A stretch of DNA of 13,869 nucleotides from Bacillota bacterium. GTDB lineage: Bacteria; Bacillota; Clostridia; Lachnospirales; Cellulosilyticaceae. Where the stretch lies: NCBI GenBank assembly GCA_023457875.1, contig JAEXBC010000187.1, positions 1 to 13,869 of the forward strand, read 5' to 3'. The first letter of the stretch is position 1. Every line of letters starts with the position of its first letter. The translations under genes were made by a program, and so were the position numbers. The notes under the pieces were generated by a model, which was given only the letters and a program-made list of their open reading frames with translations, was not told where the DNA came from and did not search any database. Below, piece after piece: positions 7,725 through 13,534 of this stretch.

Positions 7725-8417
7725 TTGAAGACGATTGGATTACTTGGTGGAATGAGTTGGGAAAGCACAGTGACTTATTATCAAATCGTGAATGAAACCA
7801 TAAAGCAAGAATTGGGAGGATTACATTCCGCTAATGTGCTGCTATACAGCGTGGATTTTGCTGAGATTGAGCAGTGTCAAGCAGAGGGGGATTGGGACAA
7901 AAGTGCAGCTATATTATCTGAGGCAGCTAAAAACCTAGAGAAAGCTGGAGCTGATTTTATTGTGATCTGTACGAATACGATGCATAAAGTAGCTCCTGAT
8001 ATTCAAAATAAGATTTCTATTCCCATAGTACATATTGCAGAAGCAACTGCAAATGAACTGCTGCACAACAACATTACAAAGGTTGCGCTGCTGGGCACAA
8101 AATATACCATGACACAAGATTTCTATAAAGAAAAACTACAAAGAGCAGGGATAGCAGTACTTATACCAGATGAACAGGGAATTGAGACAGTAAACGATAT
8201 CATTTATAATGAATTATGCTTAGGTATTATATCAGAAACATCCAAAGAAAAATATTGTTGTATTATTGAAAAGCTTGCAAAGCAAGGTGCCCAAGGAGTG
8301 ATTCTGGGGTGTACGGAAATAGGATTATTAATAAATCAAAAAGATACAGAATTACTTGTTTTTGATACCACTAGAATTCATGCCACAAAGGCAGCAAAGT
8401 TAGCTATAGGAAAATAA
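7725..8417 (+). CDS. ygeA: YgeA-like aspartate/glutamate racemase family, 230 aa
   Basis: This is a cytoplasmic PLP-independent amino-acid racemase of the Asp/Glu racemase family. The sequence tracks E. coli YgeA closely in length and motifs: IGLLGGMSWEST at the N-terminus, GGLHSANVLLYSVDF, CTNTMHK with the first catalytic Cys (C82), LLGTKYTM, and GCTEIGLL with the second (C196), ending FDTTRIHA. YgeA itself is a broad-specificity racemase, so the exact substrate (Asp, Glu, homoserine or other) cannot be read here. The frame is open from 7653, but TTG 7725 is chosen because AAGGAGG (7709-7715) is nine bases upstream and the protein then begins MKTIGLLGG like its relatives. It follows the decayed patch by 74 bases and ends at a terminator, so it is a single-gene unit. 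Confidence 0.9.
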   Translation: MKTIGLLGGMSWESTVTYYQIVNETIKQELGGLHSANVLLYSVDFAEIEQCQAEGDWDKSAAILSEAAKNLEKAGADFIVICTNTMHKVAPDIQNKISIPIVHIAEATANELLHNNITKVALLGTKYTMTQDFYKEKLQRAGIAVLIPDEQGIETVNDIIYNELCLGIISETSKEKYCCIIEKLAKQGAQGVILGCTEIGLLINQKDTELLVFDTTRIHATKAAKLAIGK

Positions 8418-8450
8418 AAAGGATGTATTGCATAGACAATAAAATGATGA

Positions 8451-8476
8451 AGCCAGGGAGAAATCTCTGGCTTTTT
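8451..8476 (+). terminator. Rho-independent terminator after the racemase gene
   Basis: Stem AGCCAGGGA (8451-8459) with TCTCTGGCT (8464-8472), one G-U pair, a GAAA loop, followed by TTTT. Confidence 0.9.
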
Positions 8477-8525
8477 ATATGTAATAATTGATTTATTCAG
8501 AAACAATTTTGGTGTTTTTATACGC

Positions 8526-8592
8526 TTTTGCAAGAATAGCTTGAATGACTATGAGAAAATAGCTTTGCAAAAACTAAGAAATGATTTATAAT
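8526..8592 (+). promoter_or_regulatory. candidate promoter with inverted repeat, DJ-1 operon
   Basis: A perfect TATAAT (8587-8592) lies 17 bases after TTTGCA (8564-8569). The -35 sits within the right arm of an inverted repeat, TTTTGCAA (8526-8533) and TTGCAAAA (8565-8572). AATAGCTT also occurs twice in direct orientation (8535-8542, 8558-8565). The arrangement could be a regulator binding site, but the arms are AT-rich and 31 bases apart. Confidence 0.4.
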
Positions 8593-8663
8593 ATGAAAAA
8601 TCTAATAATTTGCGATGTGTAATAATTAATTACATGAAAAATGTGTTAAGTAGAGGTGAAAAG

Positions 8664-9242
8664 GTGAGAACACTTATTTTTTTGGCTAAAGGATTTGAGA
8701 CGATGGAGTTTAGTGTATTTGTAGATGTGCTTGGGTGGGCGAGAAATGACTTTGGGTTAAATACCACCGTAACAACCTGTGGTTTTACAAAAAAGGTAAT
8801 AAGCACATTTAATGTGCCTGTAATTGTAGATGAAACGATTAATAATATTAATGTAGATGAATTTGATGCCTTGGTGATTCCAGGTGGATTTGAAGAATAT
8901 GGATTTTATGAAGAAGCCTACGATGAACGTTTTCTTGAGATGATTCGCACTTTCCATCGCAAAGGGAAAATAATAGCCTCTGTATGTGTTGGGGCACTTG
9001 CACTTGGAAAAAGTGGAATTCTTAAAGGAAAAGAGGCAACTACCTATCATCTTGGGAATGGAAAATGGCAGTCTCAGCTAAGGGAATTTGGCGTCAAGGT
9101 TGTCAATAAACCCATTGTATCTACAGAGCGTATCATAACCTCTTACTGTCCAGAAACAGCAGTCCATGTTGCGTTTCTTCTTCTTGAATGGCTTACATCG
9201 CAGTCAGATAAGGAGAAAGTAAAACAGGCAATGGGGTACTGA
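8664..9242 (+). CDS. DJ-1/PfpI family protein, 192 aa
   Basis: This is a small cytoplasmic protein of the DJ-1/ThiJ/PfpI class I glutamine amidotransferase-like superfamily. The nucleophile elbow is SVCVGALALG with C108, the acidic partner is in the first helix (FETMEF, E15), and VIPGGFEE gives the usual glycine-rich turn; H129 (TTYHLG) is in the position of the supporting His. Such proteins act in carbonyl, glyoxal or oxidative stress, and some are annotated as thiamine-related or YajL/DJ-1; the exact activity cannot be told. The frame is open from TTG 8610, but GTG 8664 with AGAGG seven bases upstream starts directly on the first beta strand (MRTLIFLAKGFE) as in the family. First gene of a tight cluster; the next start is 38 bases downstream. 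Confidence 0.88.
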   Translation: MRTLIFLAKGFETMEFSVFVDVLGWARNDFGLNTTVTTCGFTKKVISTFNVPVIVDETINNINVDEFDALVIPGGFEEYGFYEEAYDERFLEMIRTFHRKGKIIASVCVGALALGKSGILKGKEATTYHLGNGKWQSQLREFGVKVVNKPIVSTERIITSYCPETAVHVAFLLLEWLTSQSDKEKVKQAMGY

Positions 9243-9279
9243 TTAAAAGGGTATATTGCTTAAATGGAGGCGTACAAAG

Positions 9280-9768
9280 ATGAGCAAACAAATACAAGAA
9301 GTGTGTGATTTACTAAACGATATGAAAATTAATTTTAAGTTGACTCGGCATCAAGCTGCATATACTGTTGATGAAATAGAGGCACTTCATCTACCTGATG
9401 AGGATGTTATAGCAAAGAATCTATTTGTTAGAGATGATAAAAAGCGTCAGTATTATTTATTGGTAGTACGCAAGGAAAAGAAAGTTGAGTTAAAAGCCTT
9501 AGAGCAAAAATTGTATTCTAGGCGACTAAGCTTTGCTTCTGAAAACGAACTCAATTCAATTTTGGGGCTCACCAAGGGATCTGTGACACCCTTTGGAATC
9601 ATCCATGATGATGCGCGTAAAGTGAAGGTTATAATAGATAGTACCTTTAAGAAAAGCCTTATAGGTATTCACCCAAACGAGAATATCGCCACCATATGGT
9701 TACAGGTAACAGACTTAGTCCGAGTCATCAAAGAACAGGGTAATGACGTGGAATTTGTAGCGTTTTAG
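9280..9768 (+). CDS. YbaK/ProX-type aminoacyl-tRNA deacylase, 162 aa
   Basis: This protein belongs to the YbaK/EbsC/ProX superfamily, trans-editing enzymes that hydrolyse mischarged tRNA (for the ProX branch, Ala-tRNA(Pro)). Visible motifs are the N-terminal HQAAYTVDE, the conserved Lys in AKNLFVRDDKK (K46), KGSVTPFGI (the G-S-V-x-P-F-G signature) and HPNENIATIWL near the C-terminus, the ProX-branch pattern. Its length is typical for a stand-alone domain; there is no synthetase fusion. Start ATG 9280 with TGGAGG (9265-9270) nine bases upstream is preferred over TTG 9256. It lies between the DJ-1-like and prenyltransferase-like genes with short gaps and no terminators, so it is probably co-transcribed. 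In some clostridia a homologue (PrdX) sits in the proline reductase cluster, but no such genes are here. Confidence 0.88.
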   Translation: MSKQIQEVCDLLNDMKINFKLTRHQAAYTVDEIEALHLPDEDVIAKNLFVRDDKKRQYYLLVVRKEKKVELKALEQKLYSRRLSFASENELNSILGLTKGSVTPFGIIHDDARKVKVIIDSTFKKSLIGIHPNENIATIWLQVTDLVRVIKEQGNDVEFVAF

Positions 9769-9806
9769 AATGTGAGTTGTACGCTAATGAAAAGGAGTTG
9801 TTGGTA

Positions 9807-10646
9807 ATGGCCGTAGAGGAATGCTATTTATCAGATTTTGAGCAGATTTTATCACATAGGTATGATCAGGACTGGGACTATTGGACTACACCAGACAAAC
9901 GCATCATTAAAGGTGCACCTTTTAGCACCCTTGAGTGCGTTCGTTATTTATTGGAATTGGGGATGGAAAGTAATCATCCTTTGCTTAAAGAATGTGCGGA
10001 TTTGATCTTTAGTACATGGCGAGACAATGGCAGTTTTAAGGTATATCCACAAGGAGCCATTTATCCATGTCACAGCGCTAACGCTGCCGATGTGCTTTGT
10101 CATATGGGATATGTGTCGGATGCTAGAGTTCAAAAAACGCTCCAGCATCTTCTTGATATCCAATATACTGATGGGGGATGGCGTTGTAATAAATTTAGTT
10201 TTGGTAAAGGTCCAGAAACCGAGTATTCAAACCCCTTTACAACCCTTACCGTTCTTAGTGCATTTCGATTTAGTGACTATCTTAACAAAGAAATAGCCCT
10301 TGACAAAGCAGTAGAATCTTTACTGGATCATTGGACAATCCGAAAACCCATTGGACCATGTCACTATGGAATGGGCACGTTATTTATGCAAGTTGAATAT
10401 CCATTTCGTAGCTACAATCTTTTTACCTACGTTTATACTTTGTCCTTTTATCATCGTGCACAAGAAGATCGACGCTTTCTAGAAGCATTCAAATTGCTTG
10501 AATCTAAAACTAAAGAGGGGCAGATTGTTGTAGAGCGAGTGGTTAGTAAGATGGCTAAATTTTCTTTTTGTAAAAAAGGAGAAATAAGTGAATTAGCGAC
10601 AAAGCGTTATAAAGAAATACTAAAAAATCTTGAACAAAATGGATAG
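9807..10646 (+). CDS. prenyltransferase/squalene-oxidase-repeat-like protein, 279 aa
   Basis: This is a soluble, mostly helical protein resembling the alpha/alpha-barrel prenyltransferase/squalene cyclase repeat. Two repeat cores are visible: STWRDNGSFKVYPQG (about residues 69-83) and LLDIQYTDGGWRCNK (115-129), the QW-like Gly-Trp turns. The cyclase DxDD motif is absent. Cys-His pairs recur: C88-H89 (PCHSANAADVL), C127 (GGWRC) and C185-H186 (GPCHYGMG), possibly a metal site. At 279 residues it is shorter than full cyclases or farnesyltransferase beta subunits. ATG 9807 has AAAGGAG (9790-9796) ten bases upstream; TTG 9777 lies before that site and is rejected. Last gene of the DJ-1/deacylase cluster. 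The function is unknown: a terpenoid enzyme is possible, but similar short proteins are uncharacterised. Confidence 0.75.
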   Translation: MAVEECYLSDFEQILSHRYDQDWDYWTTPDKRIIKGAPFSTLECVRYLLELGMESNHPLLKECADLIFSTWRDNGSFKVYPQGAIYPCHSANAADVLCHMGYVSDARVQKTLQHLLDIQYTDGGWRCNKFSFGKGPETEYSNPFTTLTVLSAFRFSDYLNKEIALDKAVESLLDHWTIRKPIGPCHYGMGTLFMQVEYPFRSYNLFTYVYTLSFYHRAQEDRRFLEAFKLLESKTKEGQIVVERVVSKMAKFSFCKKGEISELATKRYKEILKNLEQNG

Positions 10647-10666
10647 TAGTTAAATGTTTAAAACTT

Positions 10667-10706
10667 AATAACGCGTTATTGATTGAAATCTTAAAAATGA
10701 TACAAT
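10667..10706 (+). promoter_or_regulatory. yjdF promoter with 14-bp palindrome on the -35
   Basis: TTGATT (10679-10684) and TACAAT (10701-10706) are 16 bases apart and would start transcription just upstream of the riboswitch. A perfect 14-bp palindrome, AATAACGCGTTATT (10667-10680), overlaps the first bases of the -35 box, where a bound protein would block or aid RNA polymerase. No known regulator's site is recognised. Confidence 0.55.
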
Positions 10707-10716
10707 ATAATTTAAT

Positions 10717-10833
10717 AGATGCAAAGATAAAAACACGTCCCGGTAGGTAGTCCGGGAGCAGCAAAATAAGATGCTGTCAGTAACCTGCCTCCTTGGTTGT
10801 CCGTTCTTTGTTCATTTCATCTTATAAGGAGGG
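10717..10833 (+). ncRNA. yjdF riboswitch (azaaromatic-sensing)
   Basis: The 5' leader of the yjdF gene folds into a compact structure. A closing stem is made of AGATG (10717-10721) with CATCT (10818-10822), continued by CAAAG (10722-10726) with CTTTG (10806-10810). Inside are CCCGG (10739-10743) with CCGGG (10752-10756) and CAGCA (10759-10763) with TGCTG (10772-10776). GGTAGG (10742-10747) can also pair with CCTGCC (10784-10789). The order of these elements, the GTCCCGGTAGGTAGTCCGGG core and the position directly before a DUF2992 gene match my memory of the yjdF RNA class, known to bind azaaromatic compounds and raise expression. The closing stem ends about three bases before the AAGGAGGG at 10826-10833, so control is probably at translation initiation. 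Boundaries are approximate. Confidence 0.8.
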
Positions 10834-10839
10834 ATTGTA

Positions 10840-11259
10840 ATGGACAATGTAACTGGAAGATTATTCGTGTTTTTTGAAGAGCCATTTTGGATTGGTATTT
10901 TTGAATTTGAATCTGAAGATAAGCTCTCTGTATGCAAAACTACATTTGGGGCAGAACCAAAAGATTATGAAATTCAAGATTATATTTTGAAAAATCACGA
11001 TACACTTCAATTTAGCTTGTCTGTTGAATCAAAAAAGGAAGTAAAAGAACATATTAATCCTAAACGTTTACAGCGAGAAGTAAAAAGGCAAATGAGGGAT
11101 GTAGGCATCGGTACGAAGTCTCAACAAGCACTAAAACTTCAGCAAGAACAAGGAAAACTTGAAAGAAAGACGCACACACGCCAACAGAAGGAAGCTGAAA
11201 AGAAGTTTAAATTTGAATTAAAACAACAAAAAAGGCGCGAGAAGCGTAGGGGCAGGTAA
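10840..11259 (+). CDS. yjdF: YjdF family protein (DUF2992)
   Basis: This is a 139-aa protein of the YjdF/DUF2992 family, whose biochemical role is unknown; its link to the azaaromatic-binding riboswitch suggests a part in handling toxic ring compounds. The N-terminal half is a compact beta-rich domain (LFVFFEEPFWIGIFE, then KTTFGAEPKDYEIQDYIL). The C-terminal half, from about residue 75, is a very basic, Gln/Lys-rich helix containing HINPKRLQREVKRQMRDVG and ending KQQKRREKRRGR, typical of the family. There is no signal peptide or membrane segment. ATG 10840 has AAGGAGGG six bases upstream. Single-gene unit: own promoter and riboswitch upstream, terminator overlapping its last codons. Confidence 0.92.
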   Translation: MDNVTGRLFVFFEEPFWIGIFEFESEDKLSVCKTTFGAEPKDYEIQDYILKNHDTLQFSLSVESKKEVKEHINPKRLQREVKRQMRDVGIGTKSQQALKLQQEQGKLERKTHTRQQKEAEKKFKFELKQQKRREKRRGR

Positions 11260-11271
11260 CTGCCCCTTTTT
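11249..11271 (+). terminator. Rho-independent terminator overlapping the yjdF stop codon
   Basis: Stem GGGGCAG (11249-11255) with CTGCCCC (11260-11266), loop GTAA, then TTTTT. The TAA stop of yjdF is in the loop and the left arm encodes its last residues. Confidence 0.93.
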
Positions 11272-11358
11272 CAATTTCAAGCAAATGAAACATTACTATA
11301 AAATTGATAAGATCATATTTGCAAAACATAGCTAATGATTTAATATGACGGATTATAA

Positions 11359-11397
11359 TTGACAAATTATTTGCCCATTAGTATACTGATAGTATAC
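11359..11397 (+). promoter_or_regulatory. TetR-gene promoter with operator on the -10 box
   Basis: TTGACA (11359-11364) is a perfect -35, with a 17-base spacer to TATACT (11382-11387). The -10 lies inside a perfect inverted repeat, GTATACT (11381-11387), GAT, AGTATAC (11391-11397). A 17-bp site over the -10 of a TetR gene is the usual arrangement for autorepression; binding by the encoded protein is inferred. Confidence 0.8.
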
Positions 11398-11444
11398 AAG
11401 TAAACCAATAGTAATAAAGGTGAAAATTCAGAAAGGAAATTGCA

Positions 11445-12101
11445 ATGGAGAAAATGCTTTCGCGTCAAGAAAGAGAAAAAATTGAAATAGAAAACACCAT
11501 TTTGCAACATGCAGAAAATTTATTCAGTCTTAACGGGTATGGAAATACATCAATGGATATGTTGGCAAAGAACTGTGAATACACAAAACGGACAATTTAT
11601 AGGTATTTTACTAGCAAGGAAGATTTATATTTTGCTGTTTTATTAAGAGGTCATATGAGGCTTTTGGAGAATATTCGAGTAGAAATTCAATGTGGCAATA
11701 CAGGCTATGAAAAAATTAGCCTAGTTTACGATGTATTCTTTGAATTTTATAAAAATAGCGGTTCTTTGTTTGACATGATGTCTGAAATTAAATCAGCAAC
11801 ATTGAGAAAGGATTTATATACACTTCCATATTATGTGAAATATGCCGACTGTATTAAAACTATCTATCAAGAAGTTATTTCACTGTTTCAAATGGCGTCA
11901 TATGATAAGAGTATTAGAAATGATGTGGATGCTACGCAGCTTGGATTTTCTATGGCCTTTCTGTTGAACGGTTTTATCCATATGCTCAGCCTATGCGAAG
12001 ACAGCTTTATGGCGTTTTTTTCTCTGGACAAGGAAAAATTTATTGGTTTCACACAAAACCTATTATTGGGAATAATGAGCGGCGAGAAGACAGATTACTA
12101 A
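11445..12101 (+). CDS. TetR-family transcriptional repressor, 218 aa
   Basis: This is a dimeric DNA-binding repressor. Residues 17-63 are the TetR helix-turn-helix: ILQHAENLFSLNGYGNTSMD, then MLAKNCEYTKRTIYRYFTSK with the hallmark Y-x-Y-F-x-S-K-E-D-L. The remaining 150 residues are a helical ligand/dimer domain that is not conserved enough to name a ligand. ATG 11445 has AAAGGA (11432-11437) seven bases upstream. It probably controls its own promoter through the inverted repeat at 11381-11397 and, with the TraB-family gene starting 28 bases after its stop codon and no terminator between, both genes together. A signal that releases this repressor would thus raise the TraB-like membrane protein; the signal is unknown. 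Confidence 0.92.
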   Translation: MEKMLSRQEREKIEIENTILQHAENLFSLNGYGNTSMDMLAKNCEYTKRTIYRYFTSKEDLYFAVLLRGHMRLLENIRVEIQCGNTGYEKISLVYDVFFEFYKNSGSLFDMMSEIKSATLRKDLYTLPYYVKYADCIKTIYQEVISLFQMASYDKSIRNDVDATQLGFSMAFLLNGFIHMLSLCEDSFMAFFSLDKEKFIGFTQNLLLGIMSGEKTDY

Positions 12102-12129
12102 CATGAGGGTTAATGAAAGGAGCAAAGGA

Positions 12130-13284
12130 ATGATTGAAAATGTAACCACATTGGAGTATCAAAATAAAAAGATTATACTCATTGCTACAGCACACATTTC
12201 CAAGGAAAGCGTGGCACTTGTAAAAAAAGTCATTGAAGAGGAACGTCCTGACAGTGTTTGTATTGAACTAGACGAGGATAGATATCACAATATAAAAAAT
12301 CCAAAAGCATGGGAAGATATGGATATTATAAAAGTCATTAAGTCAAAAAGAATTGGTTTTTTGATGGCAAATCTGGCATTAAGTTCATATCAGAAAAAGA
12401 TGGCGAGGCAACTAGACACTCATGTTGGCGGGGAGATGATACAAGGGATTAAAAGTGCAGAGCAACTTGGCGCAAATTTGGTTCTGGCTGATCGAAAAAT
12501 ACAAACCACCTTTCTTCGCATATGGCGAAAACTCAACTTTTGGGAGAAGGGAAAGCTACTTGTTAGTCTGTTTTTTTCCTTTGATGATGATACTGAAGTA
12601 TCGGATGAGGACTTAGGTGAACTTTCAAAAGCAGATATGCTAGAGTCAGTATTGGTTGATATGCGCAAACAATTTCCGAAGATTGGGGACATACTGATCA
12701 GTGAACGTGATCAATATTTAGCTGCTAAAATCAAAGAAGCTCCTGGAGAAAAGATTGTGGCTGTCCTTGGCGGCGCTCATGTACCCGGCGTAAAGAAAGA
12801 AATCTATTGTTCTCAGGATATAGAGCGTATTTCCAGTGTTCCGCCTATAAGTGCTGCTTCTAAAATAGCAGGTTGGCTCATACCAGGCATTATGATTATT
12901 TTGCTACTATATGCATTTATTGTTAATATACAGACAGGACTTCAGCAATTAACGGCGTGGGTTTTATGGACGGCAGTGTCGGCAGCTTTATTTACGGCAC
13001 TATCTTTGGCACATCCTTTGAGCATCATAACCTCCTTAGTTGTAGCGCCATTTACTACCCTTAATCCTGTTTTGGCTTGCGGTTGGTTTACTGGATTGGT
13101 GGAAGCTATAATAAAAAAACCAACGGTTCAAGATATCCAGAATATTTCAGAGGATATATTTACCTTAAAAGGCTTTTTTAAGAACAGGTTTTTAAGAATC
13201 ATTCTCATTGTTTCTATGGCTAATATTGGGGCCTCCATAGGTACATTTGTAGCAGGTGCAGGTCTTATCAAAAATTTGATGTAG
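12130..13284 (+). CDS. TraB/PrgY-family membrane protein, 384 aa
   Basis: Homologue of the TraB/PrgY (pheromone shutdown) family, related to TIKI/GumN-type metal-dependent proteases. The cytoplasmic-looking domain, residues 1-235, carries the conserved ATAHIS (H22), CIELDEDRY (E46, R51) and GGAHVPG (H217), the two Gly/Ala-His motifs plus Glu thought to form the catalytic or metal site. Residues 240-384 hold about four hydrophobic segments (AGWLIPGIMIILLLYAF, LTAWVLWTAVSAALF, LAHPLSIITSLVVAPFTTL and a last one around ILIVSMANIGASIGTFVAG). Start: ATG 12130 with AAAGGAG (12116-12122) seven bases upstream rather than ATG 12103, which precedes that site. Co-transcribed with the TetR gene. Enterococcal TraB/PrgY dampens peptide pheromone; there are no conjugation or pheromone genes here, so a substrate cannot be named. 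Confidence 0.9.
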   Translation: MIENVTTLEYQNKKIILIATAHISKESVALVKKVIEEERPDSVCIELDEDRYHNIKNPKAWEDMDIIKVIKSKRIGFLMANLALSSYQKKMARQLDTHVGGEMIQGIKSAEQLGANLVLADRKIQTTFLRIWRKLNFWEKGKLLVSLFFSFDDDTEVSDEDLGELSKADMLESVLVDMRKQFPKIGDILISERDQYLAAKIKEAPGEKIVAVLGGAHVPGVKKEIYCSQDIERISSVPPISAASKIAGWLIPGIMIILLLYAFIVNIQTGLQQLTAWVLWTAVSAALFTALSLAHPLSIITSLVVAPFTTLNPVLACGWFTGLVEAIIKKPTVQDIQNISEDIFTLKGFFKNRFLRIILIVSMANIGASIGTFVAGAGLIKNLM

Positions 13285-13380
13285 CCACGGTGCATCAAAC
13301 GTATAACAAAATCTGTAGGTGGCGCTTGTATGTAGTGTACTCATTAAGGAATTTTGCAACAGCTAAGAAAAGAATAGGTT

Positions 13381-13422
13381 AGTAGACTTTGTTGATAATA
13401 ATAACAGAGTCTACTTTTTTTT
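13381..13422 (+). terminator. Rho-independent terminator after the TetR-TraB operon
   Basis: Arms 13381-13393 and 13403-13415 pair over 13 bases with one wobble, a 9-base loop, then eight Ts. The 96 bases between the TraB-like stop and this hairpin show nothing else. Confidence 0.9.
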
Positions 13423-13435
13423 GCTTGAAAAGTTA

Positions 13436-13464
13436 TTGACTTGCACTTGGAATAGGATTACAAT
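13436..13464 (+). promoter_or_regulatory. promoter of the metal-binding lipoprotein gene
   Basis: TTGACT (13436-13441) and TACAAT (13459-13464) are 17 bases apart. The expected start site, near 13471, falls inside the palindrome described next. Confidence 0.75.
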
Positions 13465-13466
13465 TT

Positions 13467-13489
13467 TAAATGCAAATGGATTGCATTTA
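13467..13489. promoter_or_regulatory. Fur/Zur-like 23-bp palindromic operator
   Basis: TAAATGCAA (13467-13475) and TTGCATTTA (13481-13489) are a perfect inverted repeat around ATGGA, just downstream of the -10. Length, symmetry and the TAAAT ends match the layout of the Bacillus Zur box, though the inner bases differ (GCA where that box has CGT). With a metal-uptake gene immediately downstream, a zinc- or other metal-responsive Fur-family repressor is the likely binder (inference). Confidence 0.65.
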
Positions 13490-13511
13490 GTCTAAAACAT
13501 AGAGGCTAATC

Positions 13512-13525
13512 ATGCAAATAGATTG
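13512..13525. repeat. second half copy of the operator, over the start region
   Basis: ATGCAAATAGATTG differs by one base from 13470-13483 (ATGCAAATGGATTG) and is 42 bases away, about four helical turns. It lies directly before the GGAG ribosome binding site of the lipoprotein gene. It lacks the far end of the palindrome, so it would be a weaker site. Confidence 0.45.
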
Positions 13526-13534
13526 GAGCGGTTA

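Noticed and set aside
12420..12692. 90-codon minus-strand frame inside the TraB-family gene
   Set aside because: It is fully contained in a conserved plus-strand gene, is Ser-rich as antisense frames often are, and has no start signal.
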